From Cytophagales bacterium (lineage in GTDB: Bacteria; Bacteroidota; Bacteroidia; Cytophagales; Spirosomataceae), in assembly GCA_013205605.1 (NCBI GenBank), contig JABMMK010000070.1, forward strand, positions 1 through 19,091: DNA of 19,091 nt, in the 5' to 3' direction. The notes beneath the pieces were generated by a model. That model saw only the letters and a program-made list of their open reading frames with translations, made no database searches and was not told where the DNA came from. Positions 1 through 7,373 of the stretch are shown here, one piece after another. Every line of letters starts with the position of its first letter. The first letter of the stretch is position 1. The translations under genes and the position numbers were made by a program.

Positions 1-733
1 CAATCTCATTAAATCCCTTTTGTGATGATAATTTATGTGTAATAAATTGGCCAAAAACATAGTGATTAGGCATATTTTCCCTAAAATTCTTAGACATTAA
101 CTTACTGTAACTTGGCACACCGAACTGCGATAAATAGGCATTTAAGGTGTTTGAGAACTGAGGTATATTGGATCTACCTACCTCGTTATTCAATCGAGTT
201 TCTGTTTCGATGGCATCGCCTTCCCAAAGCCAATTAGGAATCATTAAATTACTGTAAAGACCTTGGCCATTACTGCCCCAAAATAGTTTAAATATACGGC
301 TGATCCCTGTGGTAGCTAATTCATTTTGATAAATATGCCTAGTTTCGTGACTAGATAATAAATGAAGCCAATCATTGGTCGATTGCAAGCTGACATCCTG
401 ACTAGGTGTCGTATAAAACTCTCCTCTAGGAGCAAAAAGACTTACAAAACCATTAGAAATCAATCCCTGATTTTGTAAAATGATAGACCATTTAGTACGT
501 AAACTATTGTTTGAAATTTTGGCCTCTGGCCAGTGGGTTGACAAAGATCTTGCCGTCGTAAATGCCAATGAATCAGCTCCTTCTGGGTAAATTACACGAA
601 CTGCCTCACCCCGAATTCTTATTTGCTTAAAATGTAAATTGGAAGGATTTTGTTCTAATATTGGATATACTATTTGTGCAAAACCAGAAAATGATAATCC
701 TACTAAAAAAGCAAAGATAATCTTTATAACCAT
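1..733 (-). CDS. Exported HExxH metallopeptidase-like protein (N-terminal part, runs off the window)
   Basis: The frame is open from an ATG at 731-733 to the window edge, giving 244 residues without a stop. Residues 1-19 form a signal peptide (MVIKIIFAFLVGLSFSGFA, then Q), so the protein is exported. An HETRH motif at residues 129-133 fits the zinc-binding HExxH, and WEGDA at 170-174 puts a Glu about 38 residues later, where gluzincin peptidases carry their third ligand. The run of TTPSQ, HETRH, the WEGDA region and MPNHYVFG resembles Bacteroidota secreted proteins with an N-terminal peptidase-MA-like domain and a C-terminal TolB-like propeller. That comparison is from memory, and the C-terminal part is not visible. 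The start overlaps the end of the aldehyde dehydrogenase gene by 10 nt, making it the fourth gene of the menE operon. Substrate is unknown; it could also be catalytically inactive. Confidence 0.8.
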   Translation of the reverse strand, partial: MVIKIIFAFLVGLSFSGFAQIVYPILEQNPSNLHFKQIRIRGEAVRVIYPEGADSLAFTTARSLSTHWPEAKISNNSLRTKWSIILQNQGLISNGFVSLFAPRGEFYTTPSQDVSLQSTNDWLHLLSSHETRHIYQNELATTGISRIFKLFWGSNGQGLYSNLMIPNWLWEGDAIETETRLNNEVGRSNIPQFSNTLNAYLSQFGVPSYSKLMSKNFRENMPNHYVFGQFITHKLSSQKGFNEI

Positions 734-2148
734 TTTAGGGCTTGCTCAATGAGCCATTTAGTTTTAAAGTTATAAGGCGGATAAAAATACTTGACAAGAT
801 TTGTGTATTGTTTAACCACCGACTTTAGATTTGAAAATTCATTAAAACCATAAATACCCCCTGATTTTCCAATACCCGAATTATTTACACCACCAAAGGG
901 TAAATTAGAATGGCCAAATTGGATCAGGCAATCATTCACCACACTAGTTCCCGAACTTGTATGATTTAAAATGTAATCTGAAAATAAGGTATCTTTTGAA
1001 AAAACATAAAGCGCCAATGGCTTTTCCTCTTTCAATAATTTAGTAACTACTTCGGTCTCTTCTTTAAACGTCAGTATGGGTAAAATAGGTCCAAAAATTT
1101 CTTCCTGCATGATCAACATATCATCCGTACAATTTGCCAATAGGGTTGGCCCTATAAAACAAGAAGATTCATCCATTTCGCCTCCATAAATGACCGTAGC
1201 ACCTTTAGATTTAGCGTCAACTAATAAATGACAAATCCTATTAAAGTGTTTAGCATTGACGATTCGAGCATAATCACTACTATTTTTAATGCCCTTATTA
1301 TCTTGGTCATAAAATAACTTTATCGTTTCCTCTAAAGCGCCGATAAATGAATAATATACCTTTTCGTGCACATACAAATAATCTGGGGCGATACAAGTTT
1401 GCCCATTATTTAAAAATTTACCCCAAGCGATTTTTTTTGCTGTAGGTAGAATGTCTACATTCGAATCAATAATAGCCGGTGATTTCCCACCTAACTCAAG
1501 TGTTACGGATGTCAAATGCTTTGCAGCAGCTCGCATAACTACCTTGCCAATCGCAGGGCTACCCGTAAAAAATATATGATCAAATTTCTGATCTAATAAA
1601 TGCGTGGATACTTCGGCATCCCCTTCAAAGACTGCTACTTCGCTTTCATCAAACAAAGACACAATCATTTTATTAATAAAGGATGAAGTATTAGGGCTTA
1701 ATTCAGATGGCTTTAAAATAACCGCATTACCAGCTGCAATGGCATGAACCAATGGATTAATCGCTAAATTAAATGGGTAATTCCATGGCGCTATAATTAA
1801 ACAAAGCCCTTTGGCTTCAGACATAATGTAACCTTTGGTTCCTAATAAAAGGAGAGGGGTTCCCACTTTTCTTGGTTGCATCCAAGATTTCAAATGACTA
1901 ATAATATGTGCTATTTCTCTTTTTACTCCTAATAACTCTCCTATAACAACTTCTGAACTTGGTTTTTTGAAATCTGCAAAAAGAGTATCATATAACTCAT
2001 TTTTATGCGATAGCATATATTTTTCGATCGATTTCAACTTAGCAATACGTTCCTCTGCGGTAGAATTTTTTAACCGTTGGCACGATAATTTTTGTAAGAA
2101 TAAAACCTTTTCAATGGCCTGTTCGGTACTAATCGTTTCGTTCATCAT
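724..2148 (-). CDS. NAD(P)-dependent aldehyde dehydrogenase, ALDH3-like
   Basis: This 474-aa protein has the full aldehyde dehydrogenase core. It shows APWNYPF at 120-126 (catalytic Asn123), ILKPSE at 144-149 (cofactor Lys146), FTGS at 194-197, LELGGKSP at 217-224 (general base Glu218) and GQTCIAPDY at 249-257 (nucleophile Cys252). The GQTCIAPDY form, the NLPFGGV and SGIGK segments and the C-terminal YPPYN are typical of the class 3 fatty/aromatic aldehyde group. It should oxidise an aldehyde to a carboxylate in the cytosol; the actual substrate cannot be read from sequence. The start ATG overlaps the TGA of the upstream gene as ATGA, which implies translational coupling. A second ATG follows immediately, so the start could be one codon later. 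The stop overlaps the next gene's start. Confidence 0.93.
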   Translation of the reverse strand: MMNETISTEQAIEKVLFLQKLSCQRLKNSTAEERIAKLKSIEKYMLSHKNELYDTLFADFKKPSSEVVIGELLGVKREIAHIISHLKSWMQPRKVGTPLLLLGTKGYIMSEAKGLCLIIAPWNYPFNLAINPLVHAIAAGNAVILKPSELSPNTSSFINKMIVSLFDESEVAVFEGDAEVSTHLLDQKFDHIFFTGSPAIGKVVMRAAAKHLTSVTLELGGKSPAIIDSNVDILPTAKKIAWGKFLNNGQTCIAPDYLYVHEKVYYSFIGALEETIKLFYDQDNKGIKNSSDYARIVNAKHFNRICHLLVDAKSKGATVIYGGEMDESSCFIGPTLLANCTDDMLIMQEEIFGPILPILTFKEETEVVTKLLKEEKPLALYVFSKDTLFSDYILNHTSSGTSVVNDCLIQFGHSNLPFGGVNNSGIGKSGGIYGFNEFSNLKSVVKQYTNLVKYFYPPYNFKTKWLIEQALKWL

Positions 2149-2912
2149 ACATTTTGTTGGAATAAATCCCTTAATTTCATTTCTAAAATATCAAAATAAT
2201 TTGTGTTTCCACTAGGTTTTCTAAGTGAATCTCCTGCAATATACCAAAATCCATCCCCAGGGAATATGGCAAATGCACTTGATCTTTTTAAATCTTCCAA
2301 GGCCTTATCCGTGATAAATTCAGCGATAAAAATCGTGTTTACTAAATCTTGCAATTTATCCCAGTCTGATATAGTTGTTAATGTGCCATTCGAGTCGGAA
2401 TAGGTAAAATTCAGATTAGCGAACGACATGTCACCTTGGTATTTATTCCAGGAATCGTTTACGTCTTTAAACTGAAAACCTAAAAACAAGGGATATTCTT
2501 TTCCCGCCACTTCAAAAATTGCTTGCATTAATTCTTGAATGAGGTTTTCTTCAAATTCTAAAAATCTAGGCACATAGGTTGACGAATTAGCCGCTTCAAT
2601 TGCAATAAAAGGTTCTGCGTCTTTAGGATCACATGAACCTGTTTTGTATTTATTAAAACTAATAGCCAGTCTATTTTTCCAAATGATGGGTAATACACCC
2701 GACCATTCAAATTTATCTTCCACACTTAAACCTTCTGAAATTAATTCTTCACTTGAAAAATCTTCTCTTTCCAAATATTGTATATGTAAAGAAAGAGACA
2801 ACGCATCATTTTCAAAACCTTTAAAATCAAACAAAGCCTCAAAATGGTAAGGGGCTGGGATATCACTAGGACTTTCGTAGAAAAGTTTGAAATCTTGATT
2901 TAAAAAATCCAT
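2145..2912 (-). CDS. Unrecognised 255-aa cytosolic protein in the menE operon
   Basis: I do not recognise this protein. It has no signal peptide and no membrane segment, is acidic, and is rich in aromatic residues. Visible patches are a charged N-terminal half with SSEELISEGLSVEDKFEW around 53-70, an IAIEAANSSTYVPRFLEFEE stretch around 103-122, and a C-terminal FAIFPGDGFWYIAGDS around 214-229. The reading frame is intact and locked between two genes: its ATG lies 13 nt inside the end of menE and its TGA overlaps the next start by 4 nt. That argues for a real, co-translated gene. Position suggests a link to menE or the aldehyde dehydrogenase, but nothing in the sequence gives a function. Confidence 0.82.
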   Translation of the reverse strand: MDFLNQDFKLFYESPSDIPAPYHFEALFDFKGFENDALSLSLHIQYLEREDFSSEELISEGLSVEDKFEWSGVLPIIWKNRLAISFNKYKTGSCDPKDAEPFIAIEAANSSTYVPRFLEFEENLIQELMQAIFEVAGKEYPLFLGFQFKDVNDSWNKYQGDMSFANLNFTYSDSNGTLTTISDWDKLQDLVNTIFIAEFITDKALEDLKRSSAFAIFPGDGFWYIAGDSLRKPSGNTNYFDILEMKLRDLFQQNV

Positions 2913-3979
2913 GTTGATGATTTTAAATTGTTTAAATACAAAGTTAATGTATTTGGACGATCAATTTTTCCAGATTTTGTATATAAAAATTCAGGTAAAA
3001 CGATGAACTGCTTTGGAACTTCCCAAGACTCTAAATTCAATTTCAAATAATCCATTAGTTGTAATTGAAAATGAAATTCATCTTTGGTTTCAATAAATAA
3101 AACTAATTTTTGACCATAAAAATCATCATGCAAGCCATATGCAAATGTTTTACATGAGATTGAATGCTGAGCAAAAAATGATTGGCAACTTTTTTCAATC
3201 AATTCTGGATGAATTTTCCTACCACCGGAATTTATTACAAAATCTTTCCTACCCAATATGCTAAATTGGTTTTCATGGATCAACTCAGCCACATCATTTG
3301 TTTCAATCCATTGGTTTAGGGTGCTAGGCGAATAGATACATAAACAACACTGATCGTTCAATTTAATCTGTACACCTTTTAAACATTGATAAATAGCATC
3401 TTCAGAACTGATCAGCCTAAAAGCGATGTGGGAAGAAGTTTCTGTCATTCCATACGTTTGGAAAATAGGTAATTCGATTTCTTTAGTCAACAATTCTAAG
3501 GAAGAAGTTAATTCAGATCCGCCAATTAAAATACCTTTAACTTCAGAAAAAAAAGTAAACAAATTGATCTTTGATTGAAGAATCGTAGACCACTGAGTGG
3601 TAACAAATGATGCGAGATGAATATTAATAGGTTTTTTAATACTTTTTAAAGGGTTTTGTGACGGTTCAACAAGCACAATGTTTAGTTTTAAAACGAGTGC
3701 TCGAACTAGCATCATAGAACCAGCTATATATTCAATAGGTAAACAAAGTAAAACATGATCACCTTCTTGTAAATTGAGCCATTCCTTCGTCATATTGGCC
3801 GATTCAATCATACTCAATCTAGACAAATAAATAGGCTTTGGCTTCCCTGTTGAGCCACTCGTATGAAATAAAAACTCATTTTTACCCAATTTCCATTGCA
3901 GACAAAAATCAAAAACTTCTTCTTGAAAAGAGTTTAAAGGTTCAGGATAATGATCATTAAGTGGATTAAATACGAGCAT
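2900..3979 (-). CDS. menE: o-Succinylbenzoate-CoA ligase (AMP-forming), menaquinone pathway
   Basis: This is an adenylate-forming ligase of 359 aa. Motifs in order are HTSGSTGKPKP at 39-49 (phosphate loop), YGMTET at 176-181 (adenine/acyl site), GRKDFVINSGGRKI at 243-256 (hinge region) and TKSGKIDR at 334-341, with the acyl-adenylation Lys at 338. It is far shorter than generic acyl-CoA synthetases (500-600 aa) because the N-terminal subdomain is trimmed, as in Bacteroidota MenE proteins. MenE activates o-succinylbenzoate to its CoA thioester, the substrate for MenB, whose gene is the second one on the other side of the divergent gap. The assignment from generic AMP-binding enzyme to MenE rests on length and the nearby menB. 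It is the first gene of the leftward operon. No other good start lies upstream. Confidence 0.85.
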   Translation of the reverse strand: MLVFNPLNDHYPEPLNSFQEEVFDFCLQWKLGKNEFLFHTSGSTGKPKPIYLSRLSMIESANMTKEWLNLQEGDHVLLCLPIEYIAGSMMLVRALVLKLNIVLVEPSQNPLKSIKKPINIHLASFVTTQWSTILQSKINLFTFFSEVKGILIGGSELTSSLELLTKEIELPIFQTYGMTETSSHIAFRLISSEDAIYQCLKGVQIKLNDQCCLCIYSPSTLNQWIETNDVAELIHENQFSILGRKDFVINSGGRKIHPELIEKSCQSFFAQHSISCKTFAYGLHDDFYGQKLVLFIETKDEFHFQLQLMDYLKLNLESWEVPKQFIVLPEFLYTKSGKIDRPNTLTLYLNNLKSSTWIF

Positions 3980-4063
3980 AAATTAATATTCTATCCAAAA
4001 TTAGCCAAACATTCTCTAATTTCGTGGGTTAATAAAGGGTTCAATCATAATTAACACTCATTA
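3980..4063. promoter_or_regulatory. Divergent promoter region between menE and the DUF2452-menB string
   Basis: This 84-bp A+T-rich gap must serve both strings. On the minus strand TAATTTTG (4003-3996) matches the Bacteroidota -7 consensus TAnnTTTG and would give menE a short leader. On the plus strand TAATTTCG (4017-4024) is one base off and would give about a 33-nt leader. Neither has a clear TTTG at the -33 position, so both calls are tentative. No operator palindrome or riboswitch-like structure stands out. Confidence 0.35.
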
Positions 4064-4519
4064 ATGTCAGAAGAATCGTTTTTAAATCCTATAAATCCTG
4101 AAAAGGTTGCTCAAAATCCTGGGTTACTTCCTTATGCCCACACAGCAGGTGGAGCCGTAATTAAGCCGGAAGATATGGGTAAAACTAAGGGACGATCGGT
4201 AAAAGCTATGCGCCAACAAACCGATCGGCAAATGAATCAGCTTTATGAACAAATGGAGGTTTTAGCCAAACAAGCAAAATTTTTGTCCGAACGTAAAGAA
4301 ATTTCAGAACGAATTTATGATGCCGCTATGGGTTTTGAACCTATCATTAGCGAAACCTATTATTTATATGAAAAAGAATCAGGTCAAGATTTATTATCTT
4401 TAGTAGCGCCAGAAGAATGGGGTCGCTCTTTTAAATATAGTAGATTTTTAGCGAAAGTAACATTATTAGCGGATCATACTTGGGATGTCACTTACAACGA
4501 TGATTTAAATGATAAGTAA
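4064..4519 (+). CDS. DUF2452 family protein (C1orf50-like), unknown function
   Basis: This is a 151-aa soluble protein. The segment YYLYEKESGQ at 99-108 followed by LLSLVAPEEWG at 110-120 is the hallmark of the DUF2452 family, known in animals as C1orf50 (recalled as YYLYKRESGQ, then ISPKEWG). Near the N-terminus is NPGLLPYAHTAGGAVIKP (18-35). A helical, glutamine-rich, probably coiled-coil stretch spans about 47-85. There is no signal peptide or membrane segment. No biochemical role is established for the family to my knowledge. It is the first gene of the rightward string; its stop at 4517-4519 lies within the first codons of menB, so the two are translationally coupled. A role connected to menaquinone synthesis is only a positional guess. 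Confidence 0.85.
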   Translation: MSEESFLNPINPEKVAQNPGLLPYAHTAGGAVIKPEDMGKTKGRSVKAMRQQTDRQMNQLYEQMEVLAKQAKFLSERKEISERIYDAAMGFEPIISETYYLYEKESGQDLLSLVAPEEWGRSFKYSRFLAKVTLLADHTWDVTYNDDLNDK

Positions 4520-5345
4520 AATGATAACAAAAGTAAATTGGGAAACCATTAAAGAATACAAAGATATTTTATTTCAATTTTATAATGGAATTGGGAAAAT
4601 CTCAATTAATAGACCACACAAACACAATGCATTTACACCGCTAACAGTCCAAGAAATGTCTGAAGCGATGGAATTAGCACGTCAAGATACCAGAATAGGA
4701 GTGATCATATTAACCGGAGAAGGTGGTAAAGCATTTTGTTCAGGGGGTGATCAAAGTGTGCGAGGAGACGGGGGTTATGTAGGACAAGACCAGGTACCTA
4801 GATTAAATGTGTTGGATTTACAAAGACAGATTCGAACCATTCCAAAACCTGTTATCGCCATGGTGGCTGGTTGGGCCATAGGCGGAGGACACGTTTTACA
4901 TGTGATTTGCGACTTAAGTATTGCGGCTGACAATGCTCGATTTGGGCAAACAGGCCCTAATGTCGGTTCATTTGACGGAGGTTTTGGAGCATCCTATTTA
5001 GCTCGGGTTGTCGGTCAAAAGAAAGCAAGAGAAATTTGGTATTTATGTGACCAATATGATGCAAAAGAAGCTTATGAAATGGGACTGGTCAATAAAGTGG
5101 TCCCATTAGATGAGTTAGAAAGTACGACCATATCCTGGTGTGAAAGAATTTTAGAAAAAAGTCCCTTAGCATTAAGAATGTTGAAGTCTTCCTTTAATGC
5201 TGAGTTAGATGGCCAAGCTGGTATTCAAGAACTAGCGGGCAATGCTACTTTATTATATTATTTATCGGATGAAGCTAAAGAAGGTAAAAATGCTTTCTTA
5301 GAGAAACGCAAACCTGATTTTTCTAAATTTCCTAAATTCCCATAA
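4509..5345 (+). CDS. menB: 1,4-Dihydroxy-2-naphthoyl-CoA synthase
   Basis: This crotonase-fold enzyme (278 aa) performs the Dieckmann-type ring closure of o-succinylbenzoyl-CoA in menaquinone synthesis. It shows NRPHKHNAF at 34-42, FCSGGDQSVRG at 77-86 with Tyr90 just after, the oxyanion-hole stretch AIGGGHVLH at 123-131, and GQTGPNVGSFDGGFGASY at 146-163, closely matching E. coli MenB. The Gln147-Thr-Gly149 pattern is that of bicarbonate-dependent (type I) MenB, and Ser154/Asp156 are the active-site pair of the SFDGG motif. The C-terminus ends KRKPDFSKFPKFP, the usual MenB tail. An alternative ATG at 4521 would give 274 aa and a 1-nt gap from the previous gene instead of an 11-nt overlap; both fit family length. 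Confidence 0.97.
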   Translation: MISKMITKVNWETIKEYKDILFQFYNGIGKISINRPHKHNAFTPLTVQEMSEAMELARQDTRIGVIILTGEGGKAFCSGGDQSVRGDGGYVGQDQVPRLNVLDLQRQIRTIPKPVIAMVAGWAIGGGHVLHVICDLSIAADNARFGQTGPNVGSFDGGFGASYLARVVGQKKAREIWYLCDQYDAKEAYEMGLVNKVVPLDELESTTISWCERILEKSPLALRMLKSSFNAELDGQAGIQELAGNATLLYYLSDEAKEGKNAFLEKRKPDFSKFPKFP

Positions 5346-5346
5346 G

Positions 5347-5751
5347 ATGAATTATTGGTTAGTAAAATCAGAACCTTTCAAATATTCTTGGGATGATTTC
5401 GTTAAAGAAGAAAAATCTGTTTGGGATGGGGTAAGAAATTACCAAGCAAGAAATAATATGAAAGAAATGAAAAAAGGTGATTGGGTCTTTTTTTATCATT
5501 CTAATGTAGGGATGGAGGTCATAGGCTTGGCAGAAGTGAAAAAAGAATTTTTTCAAGATCCTACTACAGAAGACCCAAGGTGGGTGGTCGTAGAAATCAT
5601 ACCTATCAAAAAATTCAATAAAACAGTTACCTTAAAAATGATGAAATCCGATGATCGATTGTCTAATTTAGCTTTGATTAAACAATCTAGGTTGTCCGTA
5701 ACGCCTGTCGGGAAACAAGAATTTGACATTATATTAAGTTTAGCCGAGTAG
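5347..5751 (+). CDS. EVE-domain protein (THYN1-like, putative modified-base binder)
   Basis: This is a single-domain protein of 134 aa, the usual size of stand-alone EVE proteins. The N-terminal MNYWLVKSEPFKYSWDDF and VWDGVRNYQARNNM (25-38) are the family signature, followed by KKGDWVFFYHS (42-52) and VIGLAEV (58-64). EVE is a PUA-like fold; THYN1-type members bind modified cytosines in DNA, and others are thought to read modified RNA. Which applies here cannot be seen. Its ATG comes 1 nt after the menB stop and the next gene starts 4 nt after its own stop, so it is co-transcribed. There is no nuclease or restriction partner beside it, so a defence role is not supported here. Confidence 0.93.
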   Translation: MNYWLVKSEPFKYSWDDFVKEEKSVWDGVRNYQARNNMKEMKKGDWVFFYHSNVGMEVIGLAEVKKEFFQDPTTEDPRWVVVEIIPIKKFNKTVTLKMMKSDDRLSNLALIKQSRLSVTPVGKQEFDIILSLAE

Positions 5752-5755
5752 TACT

Positions 5756-7372
5756 ATGAAAAATCTATTTCTAATTATTGTTTTTCAAATTGTAGCGATG
5801 CAAATCGGATATGGTCAAATCAATAATAAAAGAATAGAATTTCCTATTCAAGGAACTGATTTAGAATCATTTAATATTCCCATTGGCGATCAAGGAGTTA
5901 TTGTTTTATCTCAATTAAATAAACAATCATTCAACATTCGTAAATTTTCTACTGATTTAGATCAGATATGGAGTAGTAATACAAATTTGGAGTCTAACTT
6001 AGACTATGTAACTTCTAGTTTTGACGGAACGGTTTTATCCTTACTCTTTAGCCGATTTCGAAGTAATTCATATGTTATTTTTAGAGTACTGGTTAATTCG
6101 GGAGAAATCACTAAATACCAAATTTATTCGGTGGATCGAATCGAAATTTCAAATTTCAAAGCCTTAAATTATTCTTTGTTCATCGGCGGAATGGTGAATA
6201 ACCAACCGATTATTTTGTTTACCAATTTAAAAGAACGTAAAACCAGGATATTGCCCGCAGTTGTTAAAGGCCAAGCTGAAATCCAATCCATGGATTTAGA
6301 CACGATTCAACAACAAATTAATGTAACTTATTCGGTAGGCGGTAAGGCTAAAGATTATCAATTAATCATCAAATCATTTGATGAAGATGGGAATCAAATT
6401 GGCCAAGTCTATATGAATCCAAGTGAGGAATTTGCCATGATGAATGGGAAATTAAATCAAATAAATGACTCACTGCAAGTCATTGTAGGAACTTATGGCC
6501 ACAAAAATAGTATTGGTTCGTCCCGAGGACCTAGTTCACAGGGTTTATATTTCAACTCATTTATCGACGGTAACATCATTAAATCAACCTATTATAGTTT
6601 TACTAAGTTTACTGATTTTTTTAATTTTCTAACTCCTAAACAAAAGGAAAGGCAGGAGAAAAAAATAAAAGAAAAGGAAGTTAAAGGGGAGGATTTGAGG
6701 TTGGATTACCGATTGCTCATGCATGACATTATCAAAAATGGCGAAAATTACATCATCATCGCTGAAGCCTTTTATCCAGATTATAAGTATAATAATTATA
6801 GCCCATTTGGCGGATCTATGATGACGGGAGGCTTAGGTGGGTTCTATTCACCTTATTGGAATATGATGAATCCCTATCGTTGGGGTTATGGTAATTATGG
6901 TATGTATTCCCCATTTTCAAGTTATTACAGCCCGTGGGGGTATCGTGGATATAATTCATATAGTAACCAACAACAATTTGATGGCTGGATTTACACGCAT
7001 GCAGTCATTGCGGAATTAGATAAGGATGGAAAATTACTTTGGGATCATTGCATCGATTTAAATGATAGTCGGGAATCTAAATTGATTCAAAAAATAAAAG
7101 CATCCGTTGTAAGTAATACAGTTTATTTATCTTACCATCAAAATGATCAAATTATCACCAAATCCATTTCAAATAATGGAAAAGATGAGGCATTAAGAGT
7201 TCAAGAAATAACCCCTGAAGATAAATTGGATAAGGTAAGAAGAACGGTAAAATCTGAAATAAACTATTGGTATGGTCCTTACTTTATTGCCGATGGGTAT
7301 CAAACCATAACCAATCAAGATGAAGGTAGAAGAAATGTATTCTTCTTAAACAAAATTCAAATCAATCCATAA
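5756..7372 (+). CDS. Secreted protein of unknown function with a Tyr/Gly-rich insert
   Basis: I do not recognise this 538-aa protein. It opens with a signal peptide (MKNLFLIIVFQIVAMQIGYG, then QINN), so it is exported to the periplasm or beyond. Residues about 25-290 read as beta-strand-rich repeats (alternating hydrophobic strands such as GVIVLSQL, YVIFRVLV, IILFTNL), possibly a propeller. A short Lys/Glu-rich linker follows (about 295-312). Residues about 340-405 are a low-complexity insert rich in Tyr, Gly, Asn, Ser, Pro and Met (for example MNPYRWGYGNYGMYSPF), after which beta-like sequence resumes (GWIYTHAVIAELDKDGKLLW, 410-429). No C-terminal sorting domain is evident. It lies 4 nt after the EVE gene and 1 nt before the methyltransferase gene, so it belongs to the menB transcript. 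Confidence 0.8.
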   Translation: MKNLFLIIVFQIVAMQIGYGQINNKRIEFPIQGTDLESFNIPIGDQGVIVLSQLNKQSFNIRKFSTDLDQIWSSNTNLESNLDYVTSSFDGTVLSLLFSRFRSNSYVIFRVLVNSGEITKYQIYSVDRIEISNFKALNYSLFIGGMVNNQPIILFTNLKERKTRILPAVVKGQAEIQSMDLDTIQQQINVTYSVGGKAKDYQLIIKSFDEDGNQIGQVYMNPSEEFAMMNGKLNQINDSLQVIVGTYGHKNSIGSSRGPSSQGLYFNSFIDGNIIKSTYYSFTKFTDFFNFLTPKQKERQEKKIKEKEVKGEDLRLDYRLLMHDIIKNGENYIIIAEAFYPDYKYNNYSPFGGSMMTGGLGGFYSPYWNMMNPYRWGYGNYGMYSPFSSYYSPWGYRGYNSYSNQQQFDGWIYTHAVIAELDKDGKLLWDHCIDLNDSRESKLIQKIKASVVSNTVYLSYHQNDQIITKSISNNGKDEALRVQEITPEDKLDKVRRTVKSEINYWYGPYFIADGYQTITNQDEGRRNVFFLNKIQINP

Positions 7373-7373
7373 A

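Noticed and set aside
1967..2215. 82-aa open frame with a hydrophobic tail antisense to the aldehyde dehydrogenase
   Set aside because: It spans the overlap of two well-supported minus-strand genes and looks like no known protein; the open frame reflects A+T-rich codon use opposite.
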